64,000 nt of DNA from Curtobacterium oceanosedimentum (GCF_020297365.1 NZ_JAIXIG010000019.1:1-64000); one strand, 5' to 3'. Shown: positions 51,901 through 59,400, counted from the stretch's first letter. Notes: generated from the sequence alone by a model not told the origin. Numbers and translations: made by a program.

Positions 51901-52369
51901 CTCGGCGCTGAGCGCGGAGCGGAACATCGCCCGCTACCTGCCGTTCCCCTCGGTGCAGGTGCGGCTGTCCTCCGTCGGCGAGGACGCCGTCCCGGAGCTC
52001 GTCCGCGTCGTCGCCGCTGCGCTGCGTGCCGGCACGACGATCGACGTCTCGACGGCGGCGACGCTGCCGTCGTCCGTCGCGTCGGCGATCCGCTCGCTGC
52101 CGATCGTCCGGTCGCTGTCGCAGACCGTGTCCGACGAGTCCTTCGCGAGCTCGATCGCGTCGGGGCCGTCGACCCGGGTCCGGCTCGTCGGCGGGGACGC
52201 CTCGGCGCTGACCACCGCGATCGGTGGACGTCCGGACGTCGCGGTGTACGGCGGCCCGGTGACCGAGGCCGGGCGCCTCGAGATCCTGCCGTTCGTCCGG
52301 GAGCAGGCGGTGTCGATCACGGCGCACCGGTTCGGGACGCCGAACCACCTGACCGACGACCTGATCTAG
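48911..52369 (+). CDS. putA: Bifunctional proline dehydrogenase/L-glutamate-gamma-semialdehyde dehydrogenase
   Basis: This is a 1152-aa protein. Residues about 20-470 are the FAD-linked proline dehydrogenase barrel: NVNLLGEAVLGEREAARRLEG, YVSIKVSSTVHPHSPW, GIKVRLVKGANLPMEQ and the FAD-contact region near NLFDVAHAWLLA. Residues about 500-1000 are the aldehyde dehydrogenase with the Glu in PLLAETSGKNA and the catalytic Cys near residue 755 in GHAGQKCSAAS. The last 150 residues are a degenerate ALDH-like tail. It oxidises proline to glutamate using FAD and NAD+. The N-terminal DNA-binding domain of some enteric PutA proteins is absent, consistent with control by the neighbouring LysR protein. 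Confidence 0.95.
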   Translation: MTTLYEHPATDHDALADQSVALVRQWLAEAESYPVDGSAKQLAGVLADPAGLDFAVGFVDGVVRPEDLSVAARKLRQIAPDAPGFLPAALRGLVRLGGGMAPVLPTVVVPIARRVLRDMVGHLIVDATDSKLGPAIAKIKRDGVRLNVNLLGEAVLGEREAARRLEGTHKLLARDDVDYVSIKVSSTVHPHSPWAFDHAVDDIVEQLRPLFARAAAATPAKFINLDMEEYKDLDLTIAVFTKLLDEPAFLHLEAGIVLQAYLPDALAAMQHLQEWSAARRARGGAGIKVRLVKGANLPMEQVEASVHGWPLATWHTKQDSDTNYKRVLDWALTPSRVENVRVGVAGHNLFDVAHAWLLAGERGVRDGIEFEMLLGMAQGQAAAVKNTVGSLLLYTPVVHPGEFDVAIAYLIRRLEEGASQDNFMSAVFSLVSSPPLFAREEARFRASLEPLAQPGGLDAPPSHRVADRYAAVGRPGPGHFENTPDSDPSVGDVRSWGAAITDRIGSSTLGASAVREARVDSATQLTSVLERVRAAGAVWGSWSGAARGAVLHAVGDALEANRAALIEVMASETGKTIDQADPEVSEAIDFAHFYGSLAASLDEVDGATFTPAALTLVAPPWNFPVAIPAGSTLAALAAGSAVVLKPAPPAERSGAVLASVIETALDAMGAPADVLAFVQVAEDELGQELITSPMVDQVILTGAYETAELFRSFRPDLPLLAETSGKNAIIVTPSSDLDLAVKDVVASAFGHAGQKCSAASLVVMVGSVAKSKRFRNQLLDAVSSLTVGYPTDPSTQMGPVIEPASGKLLSGLTTLGEGESWAVEPKRLDETGKLWSPGVRQGVRRGSEFHRTEYFGPILGMMTADTLDEAIDIVNEVDYGLTSGLHSLDPAEIGTWLARIEAGNLYVNRSITGAIVRRQPFGGWKKSAVGAGTKAGGLNYLLGLGSWTPAVATEGSAVSAPVSAFVRAAGVTSDVLGRALASDEQAWSTLFGTATDVSALSAERNIARYLPFPSVQVRLSSVGEDAVPELVRVVAAALRAGTTIDVSTAATLPSSVASAIRSLPIVRSLSQTVSDESFASSIASGPSTRVRLVGGDASALTTAIGGRPDVAVYGGPVTEAGRLEILPFVREQAVSITAHRFGTPNHLTDDLI

Positions 52370-52414
52370 CGGCTGCGGCGCTGCGCGGCGCTGCGCTGCG
52401 CAGCCTGCGCCCAA

Positions 52415-52462
52415 CCGAAGTCGACTCGAACCGCGGAATCACGTGGTTCGAGTCGATTTCGG
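52415..52462. terminator. Hairpin after putA
   Basis: CCGAAGTCGACTCGAACC (52415-52432) pairs with 52445-52462 with one mismatch, around a 12-base loop. It begins 46 bases after putA and precedes the VOC gene. A hairpin of similar design (GAACC-loop-GGTTC core) lies at 53246-53285. Confidence 0.6.
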
Positions 52463-52593
52463 TGCCGCCGACTGTCCGGTCGCCGCACCGTGCGGGGGTG
52501 CTCCGAGGTGGCGAGGGTTGCCTCGGGTGCGCGCCGCGACCAAGGCGCGCACCCGGCGGCCCTGCGTCGGGTCGACCGACGAGGAGCCCCAGC

Positions 52594-53034
52594 ATGACCG
52601 AACCCTTCGCCCGCCCGACCGCGCTCGCCCACGTGCGGGTGACCGTGACCGACATCCACCGCAGCAAGGCGTTCTACCAGCAGCTGCTCGGCACCGAGCC
52701 GGCCATCGACTTCAGCGACCAGGTCGACGAGCCCGGCGTCCGCGAGGACCGCGAGCGCTTCTACGGCGGAGCGGTGTTCCGGCTCGGCGACCAGGTGTTC
52801 GGGCTCCGGCCGGTCGCTCCCGCCGGGCAGACCTTCGACCCGGACTCCGTCGGGCTCGACCACGTCAGCTTCGTCGTCGGGTCCGTCGACGAACTGCACG
52901 AGGCCGCCGCACGGCTCGACGCCGCCGGGGTCGAGCACGGCGAGGTGACCGACCTCGGCGACGCCGGCATGGTGATCCTGTCGGTGCAGGACCCGGACGA
53001 CATCAACCTCGAGCTGGCCGCCCTGAAGGGTTGA
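52594..53034 (+). CDS. VOC (glyoxalase/bleomycin resistance) family protein
   Basis: This is a 146-aa protein. The two beta-alpha-beta-beta-beta modules of the VOC fold are visible: LAHVRVTVTDIHRSKAFYQQLLG in the first and LDHVSFVVGSVDELHEAAARLDAAGV in the second, with ILSVQDPDDINLELAAL closing. The His in each opening strand and the final Glu fit metal-binding positions. Substrate is unknown; roles include lyases, dioxygenases and resistance proteins. GAGGAG lies before the ATG. Confidence 0.85.
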   Translation: MTEPFARPTALAHVRVTVTDIHRSKAFYQQLLGTEPAIDFSDQVDEPGVREDRERFYGGAVFRLGDQVFGLRPVAPAGQTFDPDSVGLDHVSFVVGSVDELHEAAARLDAAGVEHGEVTDLGDAGMVILSVQDPDDINLELAALKG

Positions 53035-53066
53035 CGCACGACGCCGTCGGCCTCCACGATGAGGAC

Positions 53067-53216
53067 ATGCGCATCATGGGGGCCATCGGGCGGGGGATCG
53101 GGTCCGTCCTGCGGACGGTCGGAGCGGTGCTCGGCACCCTCAACGGTGCGAAGCCCGCCGGCGACGACCTGGCGGTTCGGCTGTACCGGCCGCGGCGGGA
53201 CGACCACCGGCCCTGA
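53067..53216 (+). CDS. 49-aa small protein
   Basis: A 49-codon frame starts at ATG 53067 with GAGGAC upstream. The peptide MRIMGAIGRGIGSVLRTVGA has a glycine-rich, amphipathic or weakly hydrophobic first half and an Arg-rich end (LYRPRRDDHRP). Nearly all codons end in G or C. It follows the VOC gene by 32 bases and may be co-transcribed. No family is recognised. Confidence 0.4.
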   Translation: MRIMGAIGRGIGSVLRTVGAVLGTLNGAKPAGDDLAVRLYRPRRDDHRP

Positions 53217-53245
53217 CCCGGTTCGGATCCGGCTCGCACAACCGA

Positions 53246-53285
53246 AGTGCTCCCGAACCGCACGATCGCGTGGTTCGGGGGCACT
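53246..53285. terminator. Hairpin between convergent genes
   Basis: AGTGCTCCCGAACC (53246-53259) pairs with GGTTCGGGGGCACT (53272-53285) with one mismatch, around a 12-base loop with a GATC centre. It separates the 49-aa gene (+) from the end of the thioesterase gene (-) and can serve both. Confidence 0.65.
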
Positions 53286-53358
53286 GTGGGTGTGCGCCGG
53301 CGCGGGCCGGCGCGGCCGGCGCGACGGGTGGGGCGCGGCCGGGCGCGCTCGGCGGGGG

Positions 53359-53802
53359 TCAGTCGGCGGCGGCGGGCTGCGGCGCGACCATCGAACTGGT
53401 CACGAGCTCGCGGAGCTCGGCGGGCAGGGGGACCGGGCGGCGGGCGCCCTCGCGGTCGATGATGACGTGCACGAACTCGCCGGTGGCGAGCAGGGCGCCG
53501 TCGGACTGGCGGAACAGGCCGAACTCCCACGACAGGCTGGTGTTACCGAGGTGCTTCGAGCGCATCCCGACCTCGATGACGTCCGGCCAGACGGCGGACT
53601 CGACGAAGTGGCAGCTCGAGGACACCAGCACGGCGATCCACTCGGACGAGAACGGGTCGAGCCCGGCGACCTCGCGGAACCAGTACGTCGACGCGTTGTC
53701 CATCGCCGAGTAGTAGATCGTGTTGTTGACGTGCCCGAACATGTCGTTGTCGTTCCAACGGGTGGGGTAGTCGCGGCGGAACGGGTACTCGTCGATGGTC
53801 AT
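53359..53802 (-). CDS. Acyl-CoA thioesterase (hotdog fold)
   Basis: This is a 147-aa protein. It has the 4-hydroxybenzoyl-CoA thioesterase-like pattern: YPTRWNDNDMFGHVNNTIYYSAMDN, with the catalytic Asp in NDNDMFGHVNN, then SSSCHFVESAVWPDVIEVGMRSKHLGNTSLSWEF. It would hydrolyse acyl-CoA esters. The ATG overlaps the QsdR-type regulator stop by four bases (ATGA), so both are made from one mRNA and both likely relate to the divergent acyl-CoA dehydrogenase. Confidence 0.85.
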   Translation of the reverse strand: MTIDEYPFRRDYPTRWNDNDMFGHVNNTIYYSAMDNASTYWFREVAGLDPFSSEWIAVLVSSSCHFVESAVWPDVIEVGMRSKHLGNTSLSWEFGLFRQSDGALLATGEFVHVIIDREGARRPVPLPAELRELVTSSMVAPQPAAAD

Positions 53803-54407
53803 CGGTCTCCGATCGGTGGTGCTGGTGTGGAGCGCGTCGTGTCGGGCCGCAGGACGTACTCGAAGGCCGCACGGGCTCGGGCGGGGTCGGGGGCCTCGCC
53901 CGAGATGAACTCGGCGTAGGTGAACGACTCGGAGATCCGGACGAGCAGTCGAGCGAGTTCCTCGGCCGACAGCGGCGCAGGGTCGAACGTACCGGACGAC
54001 TCCTGCTCCTCGATGAGTGCGGTCACCCGGCCGACGAACCGGCCCTGCACGTCACTGTCCGAGGTCGTCAGCAGGCGCATCGCCCGCGCCGGCTCGCGCG
54101 TCAGGAACGCCCGGAAGTAGGGCGCGTCGATCAAGTCCGCGGTGAACCGGTCGAGCACGGCGACGAGCCGCTCGGCACCGGTCGATCCGGTGGCGTCCGC
54201 GGCGCGGGTGGCACCGTCGAGCGTCGGCACGGCGAGGGACCACAGGATCTCGGACAGCAACCGGTCACGGTTGCCCACCCACCGGAACAGCGACGTCCGG
54301 TCCACGCCGAGCGCGGCAGCCAAGGCGCCCATGTCGATCCGGGAGCCGGCGATGAAGGTGTGACGGGCCTCCCGGAAGGCGCGCAGCGCAGAATCCGATG
54401 TGTACAC
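53799..54407 (-). CDS. QsdR-type TetR family regulator
   Basis: This protein has 202 aa. I chose GTG 54407, which has AAGGGAGG four bases upstream; the longer frame from 54461 runs into the divergent gene. The N-terminal helix-turn-helix is IDMGALAAALGVDRTSLFRWVGNRDRLLSEILWSL, with the FRWVG variant of the TetR recognition helix that is typical of QsdR-like proteins. The C-terminal domain (AERLVAVLDRFTADLIDAPYFRAFL) should bind an acyl-type ligand. It shares a 47-base region with the acyl-CoA dehydrogenase gene. Confidence 0.82.
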   Translation of the reverse strand: MYTSDSALRAFREARHTFIAGSRIDMGALAAALGVDRTSLFRWVGNRDRLLSEILWSLAVPTLDGATRAADATGSTGAERLVAVLDRFTADLIDAPYFRAFLTREPARAMRLLTTSDSDVQGRFVGRVTALIEEQESSGTFDPAPLSAEELARLLVRISESFTYAEFISGEAPDPARARAAFEYVLRPDTTRSTPAPPIGDR

Positions 54408-54454
54408 GCAACCCTCCCTTGCAACGTTTTCGAGAATGATGCATCGTTGGTTCC
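54408..54454. promoter_or_regulatory. Divergent promoter/operator between the QsdR-type regulator and acyl-CoA dehydrogenase genes
   Basis: In only 47 bases this contains the regulator's ribosome site and an inverted repeat CAACG (54421-54425) / CGTTG (54446-54450). The AT-rich centre (TTTTCGAGAATGATGCAT) can hold overlapping -10 elements. Autoregulation together with repression of the dehydrogenase is likely from layout. Confidence 0.45.
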
Positions 54455-55648
54455 ATGTCAACGACGGCGCTCCCGACGACCCTGCTCGAATCGGACTTCT
54501 ACGGCTTCCAGCAGCAGCTGACGGAGCCGGAGCGGGCGTCCATCGGACGGCTGCGCGAGTACCTCGAGCGCGAGGTCGCGCCCATCGCCGACGAGTACTG
54601 GGCGCGCGCCGAGTTCCCGACGCAGGTGATCGCGCCGCTGGCCGAGCTCGGCATGTACGGGCCGGGTGTGCCGCTCGTCCGGCAGTTCGAGAACTCCGCC
54701 GTGTACCGCGGCTGGGCGGCGCTCGAGCTCGGGCGTGTCGACGCGAGCGTTGCGACCTTCATCGGCGTGCAGTCCGGCCTGGCGATGAACTCCATCGCGG
54801 TGGGCGGCAGCGACGAGCAGCAGCGCGAGTGGCTGCCGCGCATGGCCGCGGGCGAGGTGATCGGAGCCTTCGGGTTGACCGAACCGCTGTCCGGCAGCGA
54901 CTCCGCGCGCGGGCTGCGCACGACGGCCCGGCGCGAGGGCGACGAGTGGGTGCTCGACGGTGAGAAGCGGTGGATCGGCAACGCCACCTTCGCCGACGTC
55001 GTCGTCATCTGGGCGAAGGACGTCGCCGACGAGCAGGTCAAGGGCTTCCTCGTCACCACGGACACCCCGGGCTTCACCGCGACCAAGATCGAGGACAAGA
55101 TCGCGCTGCGCGGCGTGCAGAACGCCGACATCGTCATGCAGGGCGTCCGCGTGCCCGAGGCGCGGCGGCTGCAGCGGGCGACGTCGTTCCGCGCGACGGC
55201 CGAGGTGCTCCGCCTGACCCGCACCGAGGTCGCTTGGCAGGCGATCGGCATCGCGGTCGGGGCGTACGAGGCGGCGCTGTCCTACGCGCGCGAGCGGATC
55301 CAGTTCGGCAAGCCGATCGCGTCGCACCAGCTCGTGCAGGACCTGCTCGTGAAGTCGCTCGCCAACATCACGGCGTCGATCGCGCTGTGCACGCAGGCCT
55401 CGGCGATGCAGGACAGCGGTGCCGGGGGCGACGAGCACTCGGCGATGGCCAAGGCGTTCGCCACGGCGAAGATGCGCGAGACCGTCGGATGGTGCCGCGA
55501 GGTGCAGGGCGGCAACGGCATCGTGCTCGAGAAGGGGGTCGCGCGGTTCTTCGCCGATGCCGAGGCGATCTACTCGTACGAGGGGACGCGGGAGGTCAAC
55601 ACCCTGATCGTCGGGCGGGCGATCACCGGGCAGGCTGCGTTCGTGTAG
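54455..55648 (+). CDS. Acyl-CoA dehydrogenase (glutaryl-CoA dehydrogenase-like)
   Basis: This is a 397-aa FAD enzyme. It has the family order: EVAPIADEYWARAEFP in the N-terminal helical domain, GAFGLTEPLSGSDSA and GEKRWIGNATFADVVVIWA in the beta domain, and the C-terminal helical domain with SYARERIQFGKPIASHQLVQDLL, REVQGGNGIVLEKGVARFFADAEAIYSYEGTREVNTLIVGRAITG. The YEGT Glu is the usual catalytic base. The end resembles glutaryl-CoA dehydrogenase. Regulator and thioesterase genes next to it suggest a small acyl-CoA degradation unit. Confidence 0.9.
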   Translation: MSTTALPTTLLESDFYGFQQQLTEPERASIGRLREYLEREVAPIADEYWARAEFPTQVIAPLAELGMYGPGVPLVRQFENSAVYRGWAALELGRVDASVATFIGVQSGLAMNSIAVGGSDEQQREWLPRMAAGEVIGAFGLTEPLSGSDSARGLRTTARREGDEWVLDGEKRWIGNATFADVVVIWAKDVADEQVKGFLVTTDTPGFTATKIEDKIALRGVQNADIVMQGVRVPEARRLQRATSFRATAEVLRLTRTEVAWQAIGIAVGAYEAALSYARERIQFGKPIASHQLVQDLLVKSLANITASIALCTQASAMQDSGAGGDEHSAMAKAFATAKMRETVGWCREVQGGNGIVLEKGVARFFADAEAIYSYEGTREVNTLIVGRAITGQAAFV

Positions 55649-55679
55649 CGGTCGGCCGGGGGTTCGGTCGGGCCGGGGC

Positions 55680-55774
55680 CGAGCGGTCCGCTGGTCCGTG
55701 TCAGGCCGTGGTCGCGGTTCGCTGGTCCGTGTCAAGCCGGGGCGAGCGGTTCGCTGACCGCCGTCAGGCCGGGG
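55680..55774. repeat. Imperfect tandem repeat, three units of about 31 bases
   Basis: Units start near 55681, 55711 and 55743. Each contains CGGTYCGCTGGTCCGTGTCA or a close variant, followed by RGCCG and a G-rich end. The third unit runs over the last codons and stop of the carotenoid desaturase gene. It lies between convergent genes and has no clear hairpin. Confidence 0.65.
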
Positions 55775-57239
55775 TCGACTTGAGCAGCCGGTTCACCGCG
55801 ATCATCGCGCCGCCGACCACCGCCGGGACGCCGCCGCCGGGGTGCACCGACGCACCGACCCGCCACAGCCAGGGCCGCCAGGGGTCGTTGTACGAGGGCC
55901 GGTGGAACGGCCCGCTCAGCCACGGCGGCCGCGCCGCACCGTAGAGCGCACCGTGCGGTTCGCCGCCCTGGCCGTAGTACTGCGGGTCGAGCACGACCTG
56001 CTCGTCGAGCAGGTCGGTGAGGGGACGGTCGAGTCCCATCGCCCGGGAGACACGATCGACCTCGCGCCGTACGAAGGGGTGCTCCGCCGTGTAGTGACCG
56101 CCGTCGGCGGGGGCGGTGAGCAGGATCCCGACGGTGCTGCGCGGGTTCGGGTACACCTCGCCCGCGCGGTACTGGTTGACGAACACCATGGTGTCCGCCG
56201 GCTCGTCGCCGGCCTCGAGGCTGCGGTGCAGCGCAGCGGGCTTGGTCGGGAGCACGACGCTGTGCGCGGCGAGGTGCGCCGGCAACTCCTGGCGCAGGAC
56301 GCCGTACACCGCGACGGCCGAGCAGGACAGGGTGCGGGGGCGCAGGCGGGGGAGCGGCGGGATCCGCGACGGGCCCGTCAGCGTGGTGAGCCGGTCGGCG
56401 TCCAGGGCGCTGACGACGAGGTCGGCCGGGTACCGCCCGGCTTCGGTGGTGACCCACCCGCGCTCGATGCGGGTGACGGTCTCGCCGGTGCGCACCTCGG
56501 CTCCGGCGGCCTCGGCCAGTCGGCCCAGCGCGAGCACGATCTCGTAGATCCCGCCGCGTGGCACCCAGGCCCCGGTCTCGGCCATGATCGCCGGCATGCT
56601 CGCGTAGAGGGCGGGGGTGCGTGCGGGGGAGACGCCAGCGTTGAGCGTGTGGATCGCGATGATCTCGCGCAGCCCGTCCGGCAGCCACGGCAGGCCGTCC
56701 AGGTAGGCACGCGTCGTGAGGCGCGACCCGTAGACGGCCAGCAGCCGACGGAGTGCAGGGAGGGCCGCGCGGTCGAGGGGGTCGGCGAGCAGCAGCTCGG
56801 TCACGTCGTCGGCGAGGGGCGCGTGCAGGTCCGAGAACCGGCGCCAGGCGGGGTACCACGGGTGGTCGGGCGCGACCGGCAGCGAGGTCTCCTCGCCGTC
56901 GTGGTAGTAGCGTCCCACCTCGGGCATCCGCACCAGGTCGAGGTGGCCGTCGTCGCGATTGCGCTCGCCCGCTCCCGCACCCGCACCCACGCCGGCACCT
57001 GCGCCTGCGCCCGCGCTCTGGCTCTCGCCGAGTCGCCGCAGCAACTCGTCCCACACGGCGGGGAACGTCATCAGCGACGGGCCGGTGTCGATCCGGTCCG
57101 CACCCAGGTGGATGCGCCGGCTCTTGCCGCCGAGCTCGGCGGAGGATTCGAGCAGGGTGACCCGATGGCCAGCATGAGCGAGCAGCGCGGCGGCGGTCAG
57201 TCCGCCGATGCCGCCCCCGACCACGACGATGCGACTCAC
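55764..57239 (-). CDS. crtI: Phytoene desaturase family (CrtI-like) FAD oxidoreductase
   Basis: This protein has 491 aa from GTG 57239, in a GTGA overlap with the prenyltransferase stop. The FAD-binding N-terminus is IVVVGGGIGGLTAAALLAHAGHRVTLLESSAELGGKS. It continues with DTGPSLMTFPAVW, WLPDGLREIIAIHTLNAGVSP and GGIYEIVLALGRLAEAAGAEV, all typical of CrtI/CrtD proteins, and ends VGASVHPGGGVPAVVGGAMIAVNRLL. Residues about 75-91 form an Ala-Gly alternating insert encoded by a hexanucleotide-like repeat. It probably introduces or shifts double bonds in a carotenoid. The exact step is uncertain because crtE and crtB are not in the window. Confidence 0.8.
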   Translation of the reverse strand: MSRIVVVGGGIGGLTAAALLAHAGHRVTLLESSAELGGKSRRIHLGADRIDTGPSLMTFPAVWDELLRRLGESQSAGAGAGAGVGAGAGAGERNRDDGHLDLVRMPEVGRYYHDGEETSLPVAPDHPWYPAWRRFSDLHAPLADDVTELLLADPLDRAALPALRRLLAVYGSRLTTRAYLDGLPWLPDGLREIIAIHTLNAGVSPARTPALYASMPAIMAETGAWVPRGGIYEIVLALGRLAEAAGAEVRTGETVTRIERGWVTTEAGRYPADLVVSALDADRLTTLTGPSRIPPLPRLRPRTLSCSAVAVYGVLRQELPAHLAAHSVVLPTKPAALHRSLEAGDEPADTMVFVNQYRAGEVYPNPRSTVGILLTAPADGGHYTAEHPFVRREVDRVSRAMGLDRPLTDLLDEQVVLDPQYYGQGGEPHGALYGAARPPWLSGPFHRPSYNDPWRPWLWRVGASVHPGGGVPAVVGGAMIAVNRLLKSTPA

Positions 57240-58132
57240 GAGCGGCCTCCCAGCACGATCGACACCATGAGGAGCACCCCGACGAACGACCCCGCGATGT
57301 ACGGGAAGGCGACCGACAGACGGTACAGGCGGTGCCCGGTCTCCGGCGTCGGGTCGCGCAGCAGGGACACCACGAGGATGCCGGCGATGAGCAGGTTGAC
57401 GGCGGCCACGGGCACGCTCACCACGGCGAAGAGTGCCGTGGACACGATCCACCAGGCCCCGCTCCACCACGCCGTTCCTCGCGCCCCGAGCCGGACCGCC
57501 GTGGTGGTGATGCCCGCATCGCGGTCCTCCACGATGTCCTGCACCGCGTCGAAGGCGTGCTTTGCCACACTCCACGCCATCAGGCCGACGGCAGCCGGCC
57601 ACACCGGGGTGACCGAGAGTGCCGCGGGGACGATGACCAGCGGCAGCGCGTACGCGGCGTTGCTCAGCGAGTCGAGGAACGGCCGCGCCTTGAAGCGCAG
57701 CGGCGGTGCGGAGTAGAAGACGAAGACACCCGCGTAGAGCAGGATCACCGCGCTCGCGAGCGGCGGCAGTGCGATGGAGAAGTACACGAGGAACGGCACG
57801 TTCACGATCGCGACGGCCCAGGCGATGAGCCGCACCTCGGACTGCCGGATCCTGGCACCCTCGATCGATCCCTTGCGGGGGTTGGCCGCGTCGGTGTCCT
57901 GGTCGTAGATGTCGTTGACGCCGTAGATGAGCAGGTTGAACGGCAGCGTGAGCCACAGGATGAGCGGCAGCGCCCGCACGTCGAATAGCATGCCGGTGAG
58001 CCACACGGCGACGAGTCCGGAGCCGATGGTGTTGATCCACAGCACCGGACGCGAGATCAGCAGGAGCCGGCGCACGGCCGGTCCGATCCTGAACGGCGCG
58101 GTGCGCGGCATCCGCTCGAGGCCGTCAGTCAC
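57236..58132 (-). CDS. UbiA family prenyltransferase, lycopene elongase-like
   Basis: This is a 298-aa integral membrane protein with about eight helices. The two Asp-rich motifs that bind prenyl diphosphate via Mg2+ are NDIYDQDTDAANPRKGS near residue 75 and AVQDIVEDRDAGITTTAVRLG near residue 190. The size and the coupling to a CrtI-like gene fit CrtEb/LbtB-like lycopene elongases, which add C5 units to make C50 carotenoids in actinobacteria. Other UbiA enzymes (for example menaquinone synthesis) remain possible but are less likely in this context. Confidence 0.78.
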   Translation of the reverse strand: MTDGLERMPRTAPFRIGPAVRRLLLISRPVLWINTIGSGLVAVWLTGMLFDVRALPLILWLTLPFNLLIYGVNDIYDQDTDAANPRKGSIEGARIRQSEVRLIAWAVAIVNVPFLVYFSIALPPLASAVILLYAGVFVFYSAPPLRFKARPFLDSLSNAAYALPLVIVPAALSVTPVWPAAVGLMAWSVAKHAFDAVQDIVEDRDAGITTTAVRLGARGTAWWSGAWWIVSTALFAVVSVPVAAVNLLIAGILVVSLLRDPTPETGHRLYRLSVAFPYIAGSFVGVLLMVSIVLGGRS

Positions 58133-58194
58133 CCGCCCGAGCGTACCCGGCCGACGGTGCGGCCGGACGCCGGCTTCCGCGCCACACTGGTCGG

Positions 58195-59400
58195 ATGCGC
58201 ATGATGCTGCTCACCGCCGGCACCCGTGGCGACGTCGAGCCCTTCGCCGCACTGGCGCGACACGCCCTGTCCCGCGGACACGAGGTCCGGCTGGCGCTTC
58301 CGGACGACGCGGTCGCGCCCGAGGGCGTCGACAGCGTGCGCCTCGGTCTGGACGCGCACCGGGTGCTGTTCCCCACCCGGCGCACCCCTCGGGCGCTCGC
58401 ACACCACCTGCGCGCCGAGGTGCGTCCCGCGATGCGGCGGATGCTCGCGGCCGCGGTGCGGGAGAGCGTCGCGTTCGACCCCGACGTCGTGGTGCACCAC
58501 CCGCTGGTCCTGAGCGCGCCGATGGCGGCGGACGCGCTCGGTGTTCCGCGCGTGCTGGTGGAGTTCGCGCCCGTGGCCACCCCGAGTCAGCGCTTCCCCG
58601 CCGCCGGCGGCCCGACGGCGACCCGGGACCTCGGCCCGCGCAACCGGTCCACCTACGCCGTCCCGCGCGCCGTCGCCCGTCTCTTCGACGCCGACGTGGC
58701 GCGCGCCGCCGCCGAGCTGCCGGGCGGTCGTCGTCCCGCGCGGCGGTCGCCGTCACGGGCGACGCTCATGGCCGTGAGTCCCGTGTTGCTCCCGCGGCCC
58801 GACGACTGGCCGGAGCGGGTGCACCAGACGGGGGCCTGGTACGAGGAGGAGCCGGCGGCGTCACCTGATCCCGAGGTGAGCGCGTTCCTGCGGGCCGGCC
58901 CCTCCATCGTCGCCTCGTTCGGATCCATGGCGACGGGGACGGCGCGGGACGCCTCGGCTCGAGGGTCCGCGATCGTCACGGCGGCCCGCACGCACGGCCT
59001 CCGGGTGCTGCTCGTCACCGGCGCGGGCGGCCTCGCGCTGCCGGCCGAGCTCCGTGGCCCTGACGTGCTGACGGTGCGGTCGACGCCGTTCGACGCGGTG
59101 CTGCCGAGTGCGACGCTCGCCCTGCACCACGGCGGGGCCGGCACCGCGCACGCCGTTGCCCGGGCCGGCGTGCCCGCGGTCGTCGTGCCCGTCACCGCGG
59201 ACCAGCCGTTCTGGGCCGCCCAGCTGCACCGACAGGGGGTGGCCGCCACACCGGTCCCGCTGCGTCGCATGTCGACGGGCACGCTCGAACCCGCGATGCG
59301 CGACGCCCTGACCCGCCGCGACCGTGCCGCCGACGTGGGGCGACGGATGCGCGGAGAGCACGGGGTGGAGCGGGCGCTCGACGTGCTCGAGGCGCTCTGA
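58195..59400 (+). CDS. GT1 (UGT-type) glycosyltransferase, possibly carotenoid glycosyltransferase
   Basis: This is a 401-aa GT-B enzyme. The N-terminus MRMMLLTAGTRGDVEPFAALARHALSRGHEVRLALP is the sterol/macrolide glycosyltransferase pattern. The C-terminal donor-binding signature is LALHHGGAGTAHAVARAGVPAVVVPVTADQPFWAAQL, including the HGGAGT and the D-Q that hold the sugar nucleotide. It is divergent from the carotenoid genes (62 bases apart). Glucosylated C50 carotenoids are common in Microbacteriaceae, so a CrtX-like role is likely by context. Confidence 0.8.
   Translation: MRMMLLTAGTRGDVEPFAALARHALSRGHEVRLALPDDAVAPEGVDSVRLGLDAHRVLFPTRRTPRALAHHLRAEVRPAMRRMLAAAVRESVAFDPDVVVHHPLVLSAPMAADALGVPRVLVEFAPVATPSQRFPAAGGPTATRDLGPRNRSTYAVPRAVARLFDADVARAAAELPGGRRPARRSPSRATLMAVSPVLLPRPDDWPERVHQTGAWYEEEPAASPDPEVSAFLRAGPSIVASFGSMATGTARDASARGSAIVTAARTHGLRVLLVTGAGGLALPAELRGPDVLTVRSTPFDAVLPSATLALHHGGAGTAHAVARAGVPAVVVPVTADQPFWAAQLHRQGVAATPVPLRRMSTGTLEPAMRDALTRRDRAADVGRRMRGEHGVERALDVLEAL

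Noticed and set aside
48824..52414. A 1196-codon minus-strand frame opposite putA
   Set aside because: PutA motifs on the plus strand are unambiguous; the antisense frame is Arg/Asp/Gly-rich low-complexity shadow.
55680..55774. CRISPR-like array
   Set aside because: Units are contiguous and imperfect with no unique spacers, and no cas genes are present.
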